Below, piece by piece: positions 9,092 through 17,090 of a stretch of DNA of 64,000 bases. Each line of letters begins with the position of its first letter. Position 1 is the stretch's first letter. Under the pieces are notes generated by a model. It made no database searches. It saw only the letters and a program-made list of their open reading frames with translations, and was not told where the DNA came from. The DNA lies in NCBI GenBank assembly GCA_004172865.1, contig SEBV01000010.1, forward strand, positions 416,508 through 480,507, read 5' to 3'. The position numbers were made by a program, and so were the translations under genes. The DNA is from Gammaproteobacteria bacterium. GTDB lineage: Bacteria > Pseudomonadota > Gammaproteobacteria > Pseudomonadales > Cellvibrionaceae.

Positions 9092-9996
9092 TTGATCATA
9101 CTTCTGCAGCGTATACCAAAGGAATTGTATTTATTTTAATTGGAACTTGCTGTTTTGCCGCGAAAGGAATTTTAATTAAAGTAGCCTATGGCTATGGAAT
9201 TACCGCAACGCCCTTACTGATGCTGCGCATGCTTTTTGCCCTACCCTTTTATGCTGCTATAGCGGTGTGGATGCAACACCAACAAAATCGCCCATTAAGC
9301 AAAAAAGAAATCATTCAAATAATTGGTTTAGGTTTATTAAGCTATTACTTATCCAGCTTATTTGATTTCTTGGGCCTGCAATATATTTCTGCAGGTTTGG
9401 AGCGTTTGATTCTGTATGTTTATCCAACTCTGGTTTTATTAATTCTTGCGTTTGCTAAACAGAAAAAAATTTCGCAAACGGAAAAACTGGCACTCGCATT
9501 TGCTTACGCTGGAATCCTGTTAGTTTTTATTTATGATGTTCAATTCAACAGCTCATTGCAATTAACTATCCTCGGTAGCGGATTGGTATTAATTAGCACC
9601 GTTTCTTTTGCGATTTTTATTGTGTATGCGGGCGATGTAATTCCGCGCGTAGGTTCACTCCGATTTACCTCTTATGGAATGCTGTCAGCCTGCGCGGGCG
9701 TGATCGTCCATAATCTTTTCGTTGAAGGAATACAAAGTATTCAGCAATCATCACCTATATATGGTCTGGCGCTCATGCTTGCCGTATTTTGTACTCTCAT
9801 CCCATCATTTCTTATGAATGAGGGAATGCGGATTATCGGTAGCAGTCGCACTGCTATTCTTGGCGTATTTGGGCCGATTGTGACGTTATTTTTAAGTGCG
9901 CTCGTATTAAACGAATCCATCGGGCCGATTCAGCTAGTTGGAGCTGCACTCGTTATAGGCGGTGTAGGGCTGATTTCATTCAAAAAACCACAATAA
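9088..9996 (+). CDS. EamA-family (DMT superfamily) transporter
   Basis: A 302-residue inner-membrane protein with ten predicted helices arranged as two EamA repeats. The first repeat holds GTCCFAAKGILIKVAYGYG and LFDFLGLQYISAGLERLILYVYPTLV. The second begins near LVLISTVSFAIFIVYAGDVI and ends with GPIVTLFLSALVLNESIGPIQLVGAALVIGGVGLI; its E-S-I and G-A-x-L-I features mark the family. Members export metabolites or amino acids, but the substrate cannot be predicted here. The start overlaps the metallopeptidase stop by four bases, suggesting an operon of two. Confidence 0.88.
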   Translation: MIDHTSAAYTKGIVFILIGTCCFAAKGILIKVAYGYGITATPLLMLRMLFALPFYAAIAVWMQHQQNRPLSKKEIIQIIGLGLLSYYLSSLFDFLGLQYISAGLERLILYVYPTLVLLILAFAKQKKISQTEKLALAFAYAGILLVFIYDVQFNSSLQLTILGSGLVLISTVSFAIFIVYAGDVIPRVGSLRFTSYGMLSACAGVIVHNLFVEGIQSIQQSSPIYGLALMLAVFCTLIPSFLMNEGMRIIGSSRTAILGVFGPIVTLFLSALVLNESIGPIQLVGAALVIGGVGLISFKKPQ

Positions 9997-10322
9997 ACTT
10001 ATTCATTTCAAGCTTTTTGATTTTTATATATAAATAATACAATTAATATATATAACTTAACTTTTCTTATCTGGGCATAACTGAGCTTTCGTATTACTTT
10101 CGCACAAATTTGGATTGGACTTAATTAACCTCTATATGTTTTGCGAACTTCATTAGCCATCGATTTTTTATTTAAACTGGAAAGAATCTTCGTAACCGGT
10201 TTCATTTACAATAAACCGTCTAACGACTCCAATAACAATCCGTATTGATCGCAGCAACTTAATGGCGCTGCACAAATGCTTCCACAAAGTCTGACAAACA
10301 CTTCGACAATAAGAGAGAAACA
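9997..10322. other. Intergenic region with LacI-type operator candidate
   Basis: No gene was seen. The region is AT-rich directly after the transporter gene. It contains the palindrome GTAACCGGTTTC at 10192-10203, which resembles operators of LacI-family sugar regulators (central CG, AACC/GGTT half-sites), about 120 bases upstream of the DUF1080 gene. No LacI regulator is encoded in the window. Confidence 0.4.
10192..10203. promoter_or_regulatory. Candidate LacI-family operator
   Basis: The sequence GTAACCGGTTTC has half-sites GTAACC and GAAACC (reverse complement) around a central CG, the general shape of LacI-family sites. It sits upstream of the DUF1080/fusion genes. This is inferred only by shape. 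Confidence 0.3.
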
Positions 10323-11108
10323 ATGAAAGCTACACTTATCAAACCACTCGCTTGGACAATGATGGCACTTTGCCCATTACCACTTATGGCTGCATCAAGC
10401 AGCTCAACTGCTGCGAAAGAACCATGGCAGCTAGCTGAAGCAACCGAAGTCTGGACGCCTGTACCTCCGGTGATTACCGCCAATGAAAACACGCCCCCAT
10501 CAGATGCAATAGTTTTATTCGATGGAAAATCTCTAAGTCAATGGCAAGGTGCAGAAGGCGGTGAAGCCAAATGGACCATAGCAAATGGTGCTTTAACAGT
10601 AGCGCCCAAAACCGGCGATATTAAAACCAAAGAATCGTTTTGCGATGTGCAATTACACGCGGAATGGACAACACCAACCAAGGTTACCGGCGACGACGGC
10701 AAAGAATTGACCAGTCAAGCACGCAATAACAGCGGTATTTTCTTGCAAGAACAATATGAAGTGCAGGTGTTGGATTCATACAACAACAAAACCTATTCCA
10801 ATGGCCAAGCGGGTTCTGTTTATAAACAACACATCCCTTTGGTTAACCCTACTCGCGCTCCAGGCGTATGGCAGTCTTACGACATTATCTTCACCGCACC
10901 AAAATTCAGTGATGACAAAAAATTAAAATCACCTGGGCGAGTCACTGTGCTTTTAAACGGTGTGTTAGTTCAAAACAATGTTGAAATCCAGGGCGCGACG
11001 GCATGGATTGGCAAACCAGTTTATACCACTCACGGTTGCGCGCCGCTGCGTCTACAAGATCACGGCAATCCAGTTAGCTTCCGTAATATTTGGATCAGAA
11101 AATTGTAA
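10323..11108 (+). CDS. DUF1080 (3-keto-disaccharide hydrolase-type) secreted protein
   Basis: A 261-residue exported protein with a signal peptide (about residues 1-24, ending ...LPLMAASS). The mature part is one DUF1080 domain, a concanavalin-like sandwich, recognisable from VLFDGKSLSQWQG, WTIANGALTVAP, NNSGIFLQEQYEVQVLDSYN, GQAGSVYKQHIPLVN and FRNIWIRKL. Family members are linked to cleavage of 3-keto-glycosides made by sugar 3-dehydrogenases. AGAGAG lies just before the ATG. A terminator follows, and the next gene encodes a protein whose N-terminal domain is a diverged DUF1080 fold, so the two probably act on the same substrate in the periplasm. Confidence 0.85.
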   Translation: MKATLIKPLAWTMMALCPLPLMAASSSSTAAKEPWQLAEATEVWTPVPPVITANENTPPSDAIVLFDGKSLSQWQGAEGGEAKWTIANGALTVAPKTGDIKTKESFCDVQLHAEWTTPTKVTGDDGKELTSQARNNSGIFLQEQYEVQVLDSYNNKTYSNGQAGSVYKQHIPLVNPTRAPGVWQSYDIIFTAPKFSDDKKLKSPGRVTVLLNGVLVQNNVEIQGATAWIGKPVYTTHGCAPLRLQDHGNPVSFRNIWIRKL

Positions 11109-11137
11109 TTTTTAATCCAACTCAAGCAACACTTTCG

Positions 11138-11162
11138 GCGCCGCAACTTATGCGGCGCTTTT
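11138..11162 (+). terminator. Intrinsic terminator after DUF1080 gene
   Basis: Stem GCGCCGC / GCGGCGC with loop AACTTAT, followed by TTTT. It lies between the DUF1080 gene and the cytochrome fusion gene, so read-through may be partial or the second gene has its own promoter. Confidence 0.8.
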
Positions 11163-11190
11163 CTAATACTTCACTGTGAGAGGTGAGATA

Positions 11191-14100
11191 ATGTCTTTTT
11201 CAAGACTTCTTTGTATTGGTCTAACGCTCATTAGCCTTAGCGCTACAAGCTACGCGGCAGATGCACAAAATCCGCAAGCATTTTTTAAAGAAAGTTCAGA
11301 ATGGACTACGGCTACAGCGGTAAGTGCTGTTGGTAAAAAACTTCAAATCGATAAAAAGAAAACCGAAGACGGCATCATTATTGTTAACACTGGCGATTTC
11401 AGCAAAAGCAAACATTTAGTCAGTAAAAGCTATTTTGGCGATACTTTATTAACCATGGAATTTTTAATTCCTGAAGGTTCAGCAGCCAAGGTATTTTTTC
11501 AAGGACACTATTCTGTCGATCTAAAAAACAAAAACAACGAATGGCAAACCTTAAGCGTAAAATTTCGCGCACCTCGCTTTAACGAAGCGAGTGAAAAATC
11601 TCAGCCTGCATTATTTTTGGAAATTCGTATTAATGGCGAAGTCGTAAACACCAATAAAACGCTAACCAGTTTTGATGAAGATGCGTTCACAAAATGGGAA
11701 AGCGAATCAGGTCAAACGACTATTCTCGCAAATCAAGGGCCATTTGCATTTCGTAATTTCAAAGCCCTGCCCGCTGATTTTTCTACCGTTATTCCACCTA
11801 AAACAACAGGCGGTACAACTAATCTTGCTGAGTTAATTGATTACGTCGCACTCGGTAAAGAAACTTTTGAATCGGTCGGCTGTAATGTTTGCCACTCAAT
11901 TGCTAAAGATGATCCTACAGTCACTACTGGCCCAAATTTGTTTGGCTTATTTACACGCGAGCCACGTTCACGCGAAGTTGTTGAAGGCGGCGAAGGCCAT
12001 CGTTTCAACATTAAAGCAGATCGTGAATATTTGCACCGCAGTATTCGTGCGTCTACGGAGCAAATAGCCGTCGCTGAGAAAGGCGCGCAAAAAGGTGAGC
12101 CCTACCCACCGATTATGCCGCCCTTTAATACACAAGTTATTAGCGACATTCAAATCGATGCTATTGGTGCTTACCTCGCAACCTTGAACGAACCTAATAA
12201 TCAAGGTCCAGTAATAAAACTCATGAAACAAGGCGCCGTTGAAAAATACGATCCAATTGCAGACCGTTTGCAATTACTAGTAGACGATCAGGTTCGTATT
12301 CAACGCGGCCCACTTGCGGGTGATGTTGCAACCGGAGTTTCAGGCCGCGCCATTCATGTTGGTTTGGTAAATGGAGTTAATTACTCTTTTGATCCGCGCA
12401 TTCTCGCCATCGCTAAAATTTGGCAAGGCGGATTTTTAGATATGACCGGTGAATTTACCAATCGCGGCGGTAAGGGCCTAAAGATGGGCTATGAAAGTCG
12501 CGAAATAAGTTTGGGAAATCAGGAATATTTATTTGCTCCACTAAATGCAGCAGGAAAAATAATTGATTTCTCATTTAAAGATGCAAAATTTGGCGACCTT
12601 GAAACGGTAAAAAAATCACTTTACAGCAAACAAGATCAACTTGACCGCATTGCTGAAGTGGATGCACAGTTTTTAGGTTACACACGCAACTCAAAAGATA
12701 AATTGCAAGCACCAAGTTTCAACTATCGGGTTGGCCAAAATACGCTCTCCGTGCAAACTATGTTTGATGCTACTGGCAATGTAAAAATTGATGTCAGCGG
12801 CGAATTAAAAACTGCACAAACTTTCGCACTCAACACCACATTATTACCGCAACCGCAAACCACTGCCGGGAAAATTGAGAATGGCATCTGGACACTTCCA
12901 GCTGGTAAAGTCAACGCGAATTTGACCGCGAAAACTGCGCTGGCAAGTAATGTATGGCACGCAGCTAAATCAACTTTTGACTATCGCAAACAGCCATTAA
13001 AAATAACTGAATCAAAAGCCAATTTGCCGAAAGGCTATAGCATAGAAAATTATTATCCGCCTAAAGATAATTTTGGCCGCGAACAATTATTTGAAGCGCT
13101 GGGCGTTATTGTTGCGCCCGATGGAACTGTCGTAGTAGGAACGCGTACCGCAGGAATCTGGCGGTTGGTAAAAGGTGAATGGCAACTTTTTGCTGAAGGC
13201 ACTTTCGATAGCCTCGGCATTTTAGTTGAAGATAAAAAAGGCCTCACGGTTGTCGCCGGACAAAAAGCAGAATTAACGCGTATCAGCGACACCAATGGTG
13301 ACGGCATCGCCGATAGCTACGAAACATTATTTGATGCGCATTCTTATCACGGAAATTATCACTCCTACATGCACGGCCCTGTGCGCGGCGTCGATGGTGC
13401 TTATTACATCAACATCAATCTTGGTGACGGTGGTGATGGCTCGCTTTACAACGCTGGCGGAAAATATATGGGCAGCGCAGGCGGATTCGCGGGTTGGAAT
13501 ATTCGCGTCGATGCCAGTGCAAAAAATAGCATCGGAAAATTCACGCTTTGGGCAAATGGTTTACGTAGCCCCGCAGGTTTGGCTTTGGCTCCAGATGGAC
13601 GTCTGTGGTATTCAGAAAATCAGGGCGAATATGTAGGCACGTCGAAAATTTTTGTGGTCGAACAAAATAAATTTTACGGACATCCTTCAAGCCTCGTCGA
13701 TTTGCCCGGCATGACTCCAGATTCACCTGAAATCGCTTGGACCAAATTTGCAGATAAACGCGCAATACCTGCAATTTTATTACCACACAATAAAGTTGCG
13801 AACTCACCCGGAAATCCTGCGTGGGATACTACTAAAGGTAAATTCGGACCCTTCGCAAATGAAATGTTAATTGGTGACCAAACGCAATCCAATTTATTGC
13901 GTGTAAATCTCGATGTTGTGGACGGCGTTGAACAAGGTAGCGTCATGCCATTTATTGATGATCTTGAATCTGGCGTAATGCGCCCGGTGTTTTTACCGGA
14001 TGGTAGTTTACTGCTCGGTCAAACTGGTCGTGGGTGGCAAGCGAAAGGCGGCCACGTTGCAAGCTTGCAACGAATTGTGTGGGATGGCAAAACCATCGCG

Positions 14101-14472
14101 CCCGCAATTCACAGTACTTACGCGACAACTAACGGATTTAGATTACAACTTACGCAACCTTTAGACGACGATATTGATGCCAGTAAATTGCAGCAGTTAA
14201 TTGCCATCGAATCATGGGTATATCGTGATGCGCCAGACTACGGTTCTGATGAGTTAGGTAAAGCTGTGGAAAGAATTACAAACATCAGTATCAGCACAGA
14301 TCGTAAACAAATTACAATTAGCCTCGCAGACCTTGCACATGCGTCAGTTCATCCGCAGCAAACTGCACGGGTTTATCATTTGACTTTAAATAACCAACAT
14401 TTATTTAAAGATTCAGCGCCAGAACAATTGCACAGTTATTACACGCTCTATAAATTCGCGAAAGCAAATTAA
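11191..14472 (+). CDS. Secreted DUF1080-like / cytochrome c / beta-propeller dehydrogenase-like fusion
   Basis: A periplasmic multidomain protein of 1093 residues. The signal peptide is residues 1-23 (ends TSYAAD). Residues about 25-195 resemble a DUF1080 sandwich (GDTLLTMEFLIPEGSAAKVFFQGHY, ending FAFRNFKALP). Residues about 210-335 are a mono-haem cytochrome c with CNVCH at 231-235 and a probable axial methionine in YPPIMPPF near 309. The central part, about 360-620, is undefined. Residues about 625-960 match the sorbosone/glucose-dehydrogenase-like propeller of PVC-type membrane-bound dehydrogenases, including EALGVIVAPDGTVVVGTRTAGIWR, NGLRSPAGLALAPDGRLWYSENQG and VFLPDGSLLLGQTGRGW. The GAGGTGAG before ATG 11191 fixes the start. 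Likely activity is sugar or polyol oxidation with electrons passed to the haem; the substrate is unknown. Confidence 0.8.
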   Translation: MSFSRLLCIGLTLISLSATSYAADAQNPQAFFKESSEWTTATAVSAVGKKLQIDKKKTEDGIIIVNTGDFSKSKHLVSKSYFGDTLLTMEFLIPEGSAAKVFFQGHYSVDLKNKNNEWQTLSVKFRAPRFNEASEKSQPALFLEIRINGEVVNTNKTLTSFDEDAFTKWESESGQTTILANQGPFAFRNFKALPADFSTVIPPKTTGGTTNLAELIDYVALGKETFESVGCNVCHSIAKDDPTVTTGPNLFGLFTREPRSREVVEGGEGHRFNIKADREYLHRSIRASTEQIAVAEKGAQKGEPYPPIMPPFNTQVISDIQIDAIGAYLATLNEPNNQGPVIKLMKQGAVEKYDPIADRLQLLVDDQVRIQRGPLAGDVATGVSGRAIHVGLVNGVNYSFDPRILAIAKIWQGGFLDMTGEFTNRGGKGLKMGYESREISLGNQEYLFAPLNAAGKIIDFSFKDAKFGDLETVKKSLYSKQDQLDRIAEVDAQFLGYTRNSKDKLQAPSFNYRVGQNTLSVQTMFDATGNVKIDVSGELKTAQTFALNTTLLPQPQTTAGKIENGIWTLPAGKVNANLTAKTALASNVWHAAKSTFDYRKQPLKITESKANLPKGYSIENYYPPKDNFGREQLFEALGVIVAPDGTVVVGTRTAGIWRLVKGEWQLFAEGTFDSLGILVEDKKGLTVVAGQKAELTRISDTNGDGIADSYETLFDAHSYHGNYHSYMHGPVRGVDGAYYININLGDGGDGSLYNAGGKYMGSAGGFAGWNIRVDASAKNSIGKFTLWANGLRSPAGLALAPDGRLWYSENQGEYVGTSKIFVVEQNKFYGHPSSLVDLPGMTPDSPEIAWTKFADKRAIPAILLPHNKVANSPGNPAWDTTKGKFGPFANEMLIGDQTQSNLLRVNLDVVDGVEQGSVMPFIDDLESGVMRPVFLPDGSLLLGQTGRGWQAKGGHVASLQRIVWDGKTIAPAIHSTYATTNGFRLQLTQPLDDDIDASKLQQLIAIESWVYRDAPDYGSDELGKAVERITNISISTDRKQITISLADLAHASVHPQQTARVYHLTLNNQHLFKDSAPEQLHSYYTLYKFAKAN

Positions 14473-14503
14473 AAGTCGTGTAAAAATTTTACAAATGTGT
14501 TTC

Positions 14504-14532
14504 AAATGGCCACTCGATGTGGCCATTTTTTT
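14504..14532 (+). terminator. Intrinsic terminator after fusion gene
   Basis: Stem AAATGGCCAC / GTGGCCATTT with loop TCGAT, followed by a T-run. It lies just upstream of the BtuB-like receptor gene and could also act as an attenuator. It does not resemble a cobalamin riboswitch. Confidence 0.85.
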
Positions 14533-14549
14533 ACTTAAGGTTTTTAGCA

Positions 14550-16406
14550 ATGTTAAAAAAATTATCTGTTGTTATCAGTGCACTTATCGCCTCTCAAACA
14601 TTTGCAGCAACTGACGAAGTTGTTGTCACAGGCACCTATAGTCCCGTCACAACTGAACAATTAGCGTCGTCAGTCACTGTGATAAATCAAGAACAATTAT
14701 TGGCGTTAAGCAGTCACAGCTTGGTCGATGCTTTACGTCAAGTCCCCAGTATTTGGGTTGAAGAACAAGGTGGCCCAGGCGGTCTTACCGCTATCGCATT
14801 GCGCGGCGCCGAAAGTAATCACACTCTTGTCTTATTGGATGGTGTTCAACTGAACGACCCTACCAATACACGTGGCGGCGCGTTCGATGTTAACAATATT
14901 AATATCGACTCCATTAAACGCATTGAAATTATTCGCGGTGCGCAATCAGCAATTTACGGTTCAGATGCTCTCGCTGGCGTAATTCATATTATTACAATTG
15001 AGCCCACCAAAAATGCTGAACAAAATTTATCGCTAGCCGTCGGTGAAGATGGCTACAAGACGGGAAGTATTACCACAACCGGCACAGTGGAAAATTTTGG
15101 TTATGCAATAAAAATTCAAGGTAAAGATGCGGGCGAACCCATAGAAGGCAGCAGCGCAAAAAATAAAGAAGCGCTCGCAAAATTAAATTGGAAACAAGAT
15201 TCGCAGAACATAGATTTTTCCTACCGTTATTTAGACGGTGAAAAAACCAGTTTTCCAGAACAAAGCGGCGGCCCTCTGTTTGCAGAGAGCCGAGATTTAG
15301 ATAGAAGTGATTTTACCGATCAAAACGCTGCATTAGGGTGGCAATGGCAGGTGAATGAATTATGGCGCAGCAAAGTTCAGGCAACCTGGTTTAATCGTAA
15401 AGAAAACTTAACTTCACCAGGAATTGTTCCCTTCGATGCAGTTCCTGCCAACGGTGCTGATACTGATTTTACGCGTACTGATGTGAGTTGGATAAACACC
15501 ATCGGCAATGAAAAATCAGTGTGGGGAAATATCGGCGCAGAAACCAAACACGAATCTGGTGACAGCAAAGGTTACTTGGATGTTGGTATTAAATTACCAA
15601 CCGATTTTAGTTTGGATCGCAAAATCGATAGCGTTTTTGTAAACCTAAATGGCTATGCCACTGAAGATTTAATATTACAAGCAAGTATTCGCCGCGATGA
15701 CGCTGAAAATTTTAAAGCCTATAACAGCAAACAAGGTGGCGTGCGCTATCAAATCAATGAAAACCTTAGTTGGTTTGCAAACGCAGGTCAAGGTTTTAAA
15801 TTGCCGAGTTTTTTTGCACTTGGGCATCCACTCGTTGGCAACCCAAACTTGAAGCCAGAATTAGCTACCACACGCGATACGGGCTTTGAATGGGCTAACA
15901 ATAGCACGAGCATTAATTTGAGTTATTTCAGAAATAGTTACAAAGATTTAATCGATTTTGATAATGAATTATTTACTAACGTGAATCGTGCAAAAGTTGA
16001 AACCAGAGGTGTTGAAACTGAAGTTCATTGGCACTCTCAAAATGATGAATGGCAATTAGGCGCTCATGCAAGTTACGCAGATATAGATGCAGAAAATCCT
16101 TTAATGGGCAGACCGCAAGTAAAAGCTGGTGCAAGCGCGGTTTATAAGCTTAATGATAACTGGCAATTTAATGCAAATTATTTATGGGTAGATGATCGCC
16201 TTGCAGCAAGCCGCTACACTGGTGATGCCTTGGTGGAAACACTAGACAGTTATAATCGTTTAGATGTTGGCGCGAAATGGAAAGTGAATACTCAACTCAG
16301 TATCAATCTCAGCATTGAAAATATTACTGATGAAGAATATTCAAATGACATAGGTTTTCCCGCCATTGGTAGAACCGGATTCGTAGGCGCCAACTTTAGC
16401 TTCTAA
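14550..16406 (+). CDS. TonB-dependent receptor, BtuB-like
   Basis: An outer-membrane receptor of 618 residues. The signal peptide spans residues 1-19 (LKKLSVVISALIASQTFAA) and is followed by the TonB box DEVVVTG. The plug domain shows SLVDALRQVPSIWV, ALRGAESNHTLVLLDGVQLNDP, IEIIRGAQSAIYGSDALAGVIHI, all typical of BtuB-type receptors. The barrel ends NIGFPAIGRTGFVGANFSF-like with terminal phenylalanine. TAAGG nine bases before ATG 14550 supports this start over an upstream in-frame ATG. No cobalamin riboswitch was found in front and no B12 gene is nearby, so another substrate linked to the adjacent DUF1080/cytochrome module is equally possible. Confidence 0.85.
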   Translation: MLKKLSVVISALIASQTFAATDEVVVTGTYSPVTTEQLASSVTVINQEQLLALSSHSLVDALRQVPSIWVEEQGGPGGLTAIALRGAESNHTLVLLDGVQLNDPTNTRGGAFDVNNINIDSIKRIEIIRGAQSAIYGSDALAGVIHIITIEPTKNAEQNLSLAVGEDGYKTGSITTTGTVENFGYAIKIQGKDAGEPIEGSSAKNKEALAKLNWKQDSQNIDFSYRYLDGEKTSFPEQSGGPLFAESRDLDRSDFTDQNAALGWQWQVNELWRSKVQATWFNRKENLTSPGIVPFDAVPANGADTDFTRTDVSWINTIGNEKSVWGNIGAETKHESGDSKGYLDVGIKLPTDFSLDRKIDSVFVNLNGYATEDLILQASIRRDDAENFKAYNSKQGGVRYQINENLSWFANAGQGFKLPSFFALGHPLVGNPNLKPELATTRDTGFEWANNSTSINLSYFRNSYKDLIDFDNELFTNVNRAKVETRGVETEVHWHSQNDEWQLGAHASYADIDAENPLMGRPQVKAGASAVYKLNDNWQFNANYLWVDDRLAASRYTGDALVETLDSYNRLDVGAKWKVNTQLSINLSIENITDEEYSNDIGFPAIGRTGFVGANFSF

Positions 16407-16425
16407 CTTATTTTTATTGTGCTGT

Positions 16426-16461
16426 AAAAAAGGCTCACTGCGTAATACAGTGAGCCTTTTT
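16426..16461. terminator. Bidirectional intrinsic terminator
   Basis: Stem GGCTCACTG / CAGTGAGCC with loop CGTAATA, flanked by an A-run on the left and a T-run on the right. It separates the receptor gene from the convergent RDD gene. Confidence 0.88.
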
Positions 16462-16500
16462 AATTTTAGTTATTTAATTCTAGTTACTTAATTTTGATGA

Positions 16501-17049
16501 TTAATTATCCACCACCAAAGTATTGGCAATAAGATCGTGTAGCGCCTGCTTCTTTTCAGTAAAAGCTGCAAGAATATAACCAATAAAGAAAATAAAAGAA
16601 GACAAAATTTTACTCCAATAACGAATATTAGCTCGTACAAATGAAATGCGATTTCCGTTGATATCAATAACCACTATTCCCATCGCCATTTTTCCTAGCG
16701 TTGCTTGTCTCGAAGACGATTCCATTAACGTAAAATAAAGCCAACCCAAAACTATCGCAAATAAGTAATAGCCAGCAATTGCAATGATCGCCAAAAATGC
16801 ACCAAGAAAAGTGCTGAATAGCGTACTAAACATAGCAGCACCAAAAACAACTACAGCTATGACAGCACACATACACGTTATAACGACGAGCACAATGGAA
16901 TCGATGATGAATGCACCAAATCGCTTCCAGAATCCTGCGTAGCTTTTATAGATAATGGCAGGGCTATCGCCAATAACTAATTGATAGCCGCATACCGAAC
17001 AGTAGCTTGCATTTTCGAGGTTATCAGCACCACATTTTTGACATCGCAT
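16501..17049 (-). CDS. Zinc-ribbon plus RDD-family membrane protein
   Basis: A 182-residue protein. The N-terminus is a zinc ribbon with two CxxC pairs (CQKCG at 3-7 and CSVCG at 17-21). It is followed by an RDD domain with FWKRFGAFIIDSIVL, the conserved R and D, and further hydrophobic helices (about residues 49-70, 75-110 and 150-165), plus ATLGKMAMGIVVID. RDD proteins are poorly characterised; some act in ion transport. It lies 41 bases downstream of the di-haem cytochrome gene on the same strand, so the two are probably co-transcribed. Confidence 0.82.
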   Translation of the reverse strand: MRCQKCGADNLENASYCSVCGYQLVIGDSPAIIYKSYAGFWKRFGAFIIDSIVLVVITCMCAVIAVVVFGAAMFSTLFSTFLGAFLAIIAIAGYYLFAIVLGWLYFTLMESSSRQATLGKMAMGIVVIDINGNRISFVRANIRYWSKILSSFIFFIGYILAAFTEKKQALHDLIANTLVVDN

Positions 17050-17090
17050 GTTATTGAAACTCTCCTTAACTATTAATTTGCGTTAGTTTT

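Noticed and set aside
14473..14549. Cobalamin riboswitch in front of the BtuB-like receptor
   Set aside because: Only a terminator hairpin is present and the gap is too short for a B12 riboswitch.
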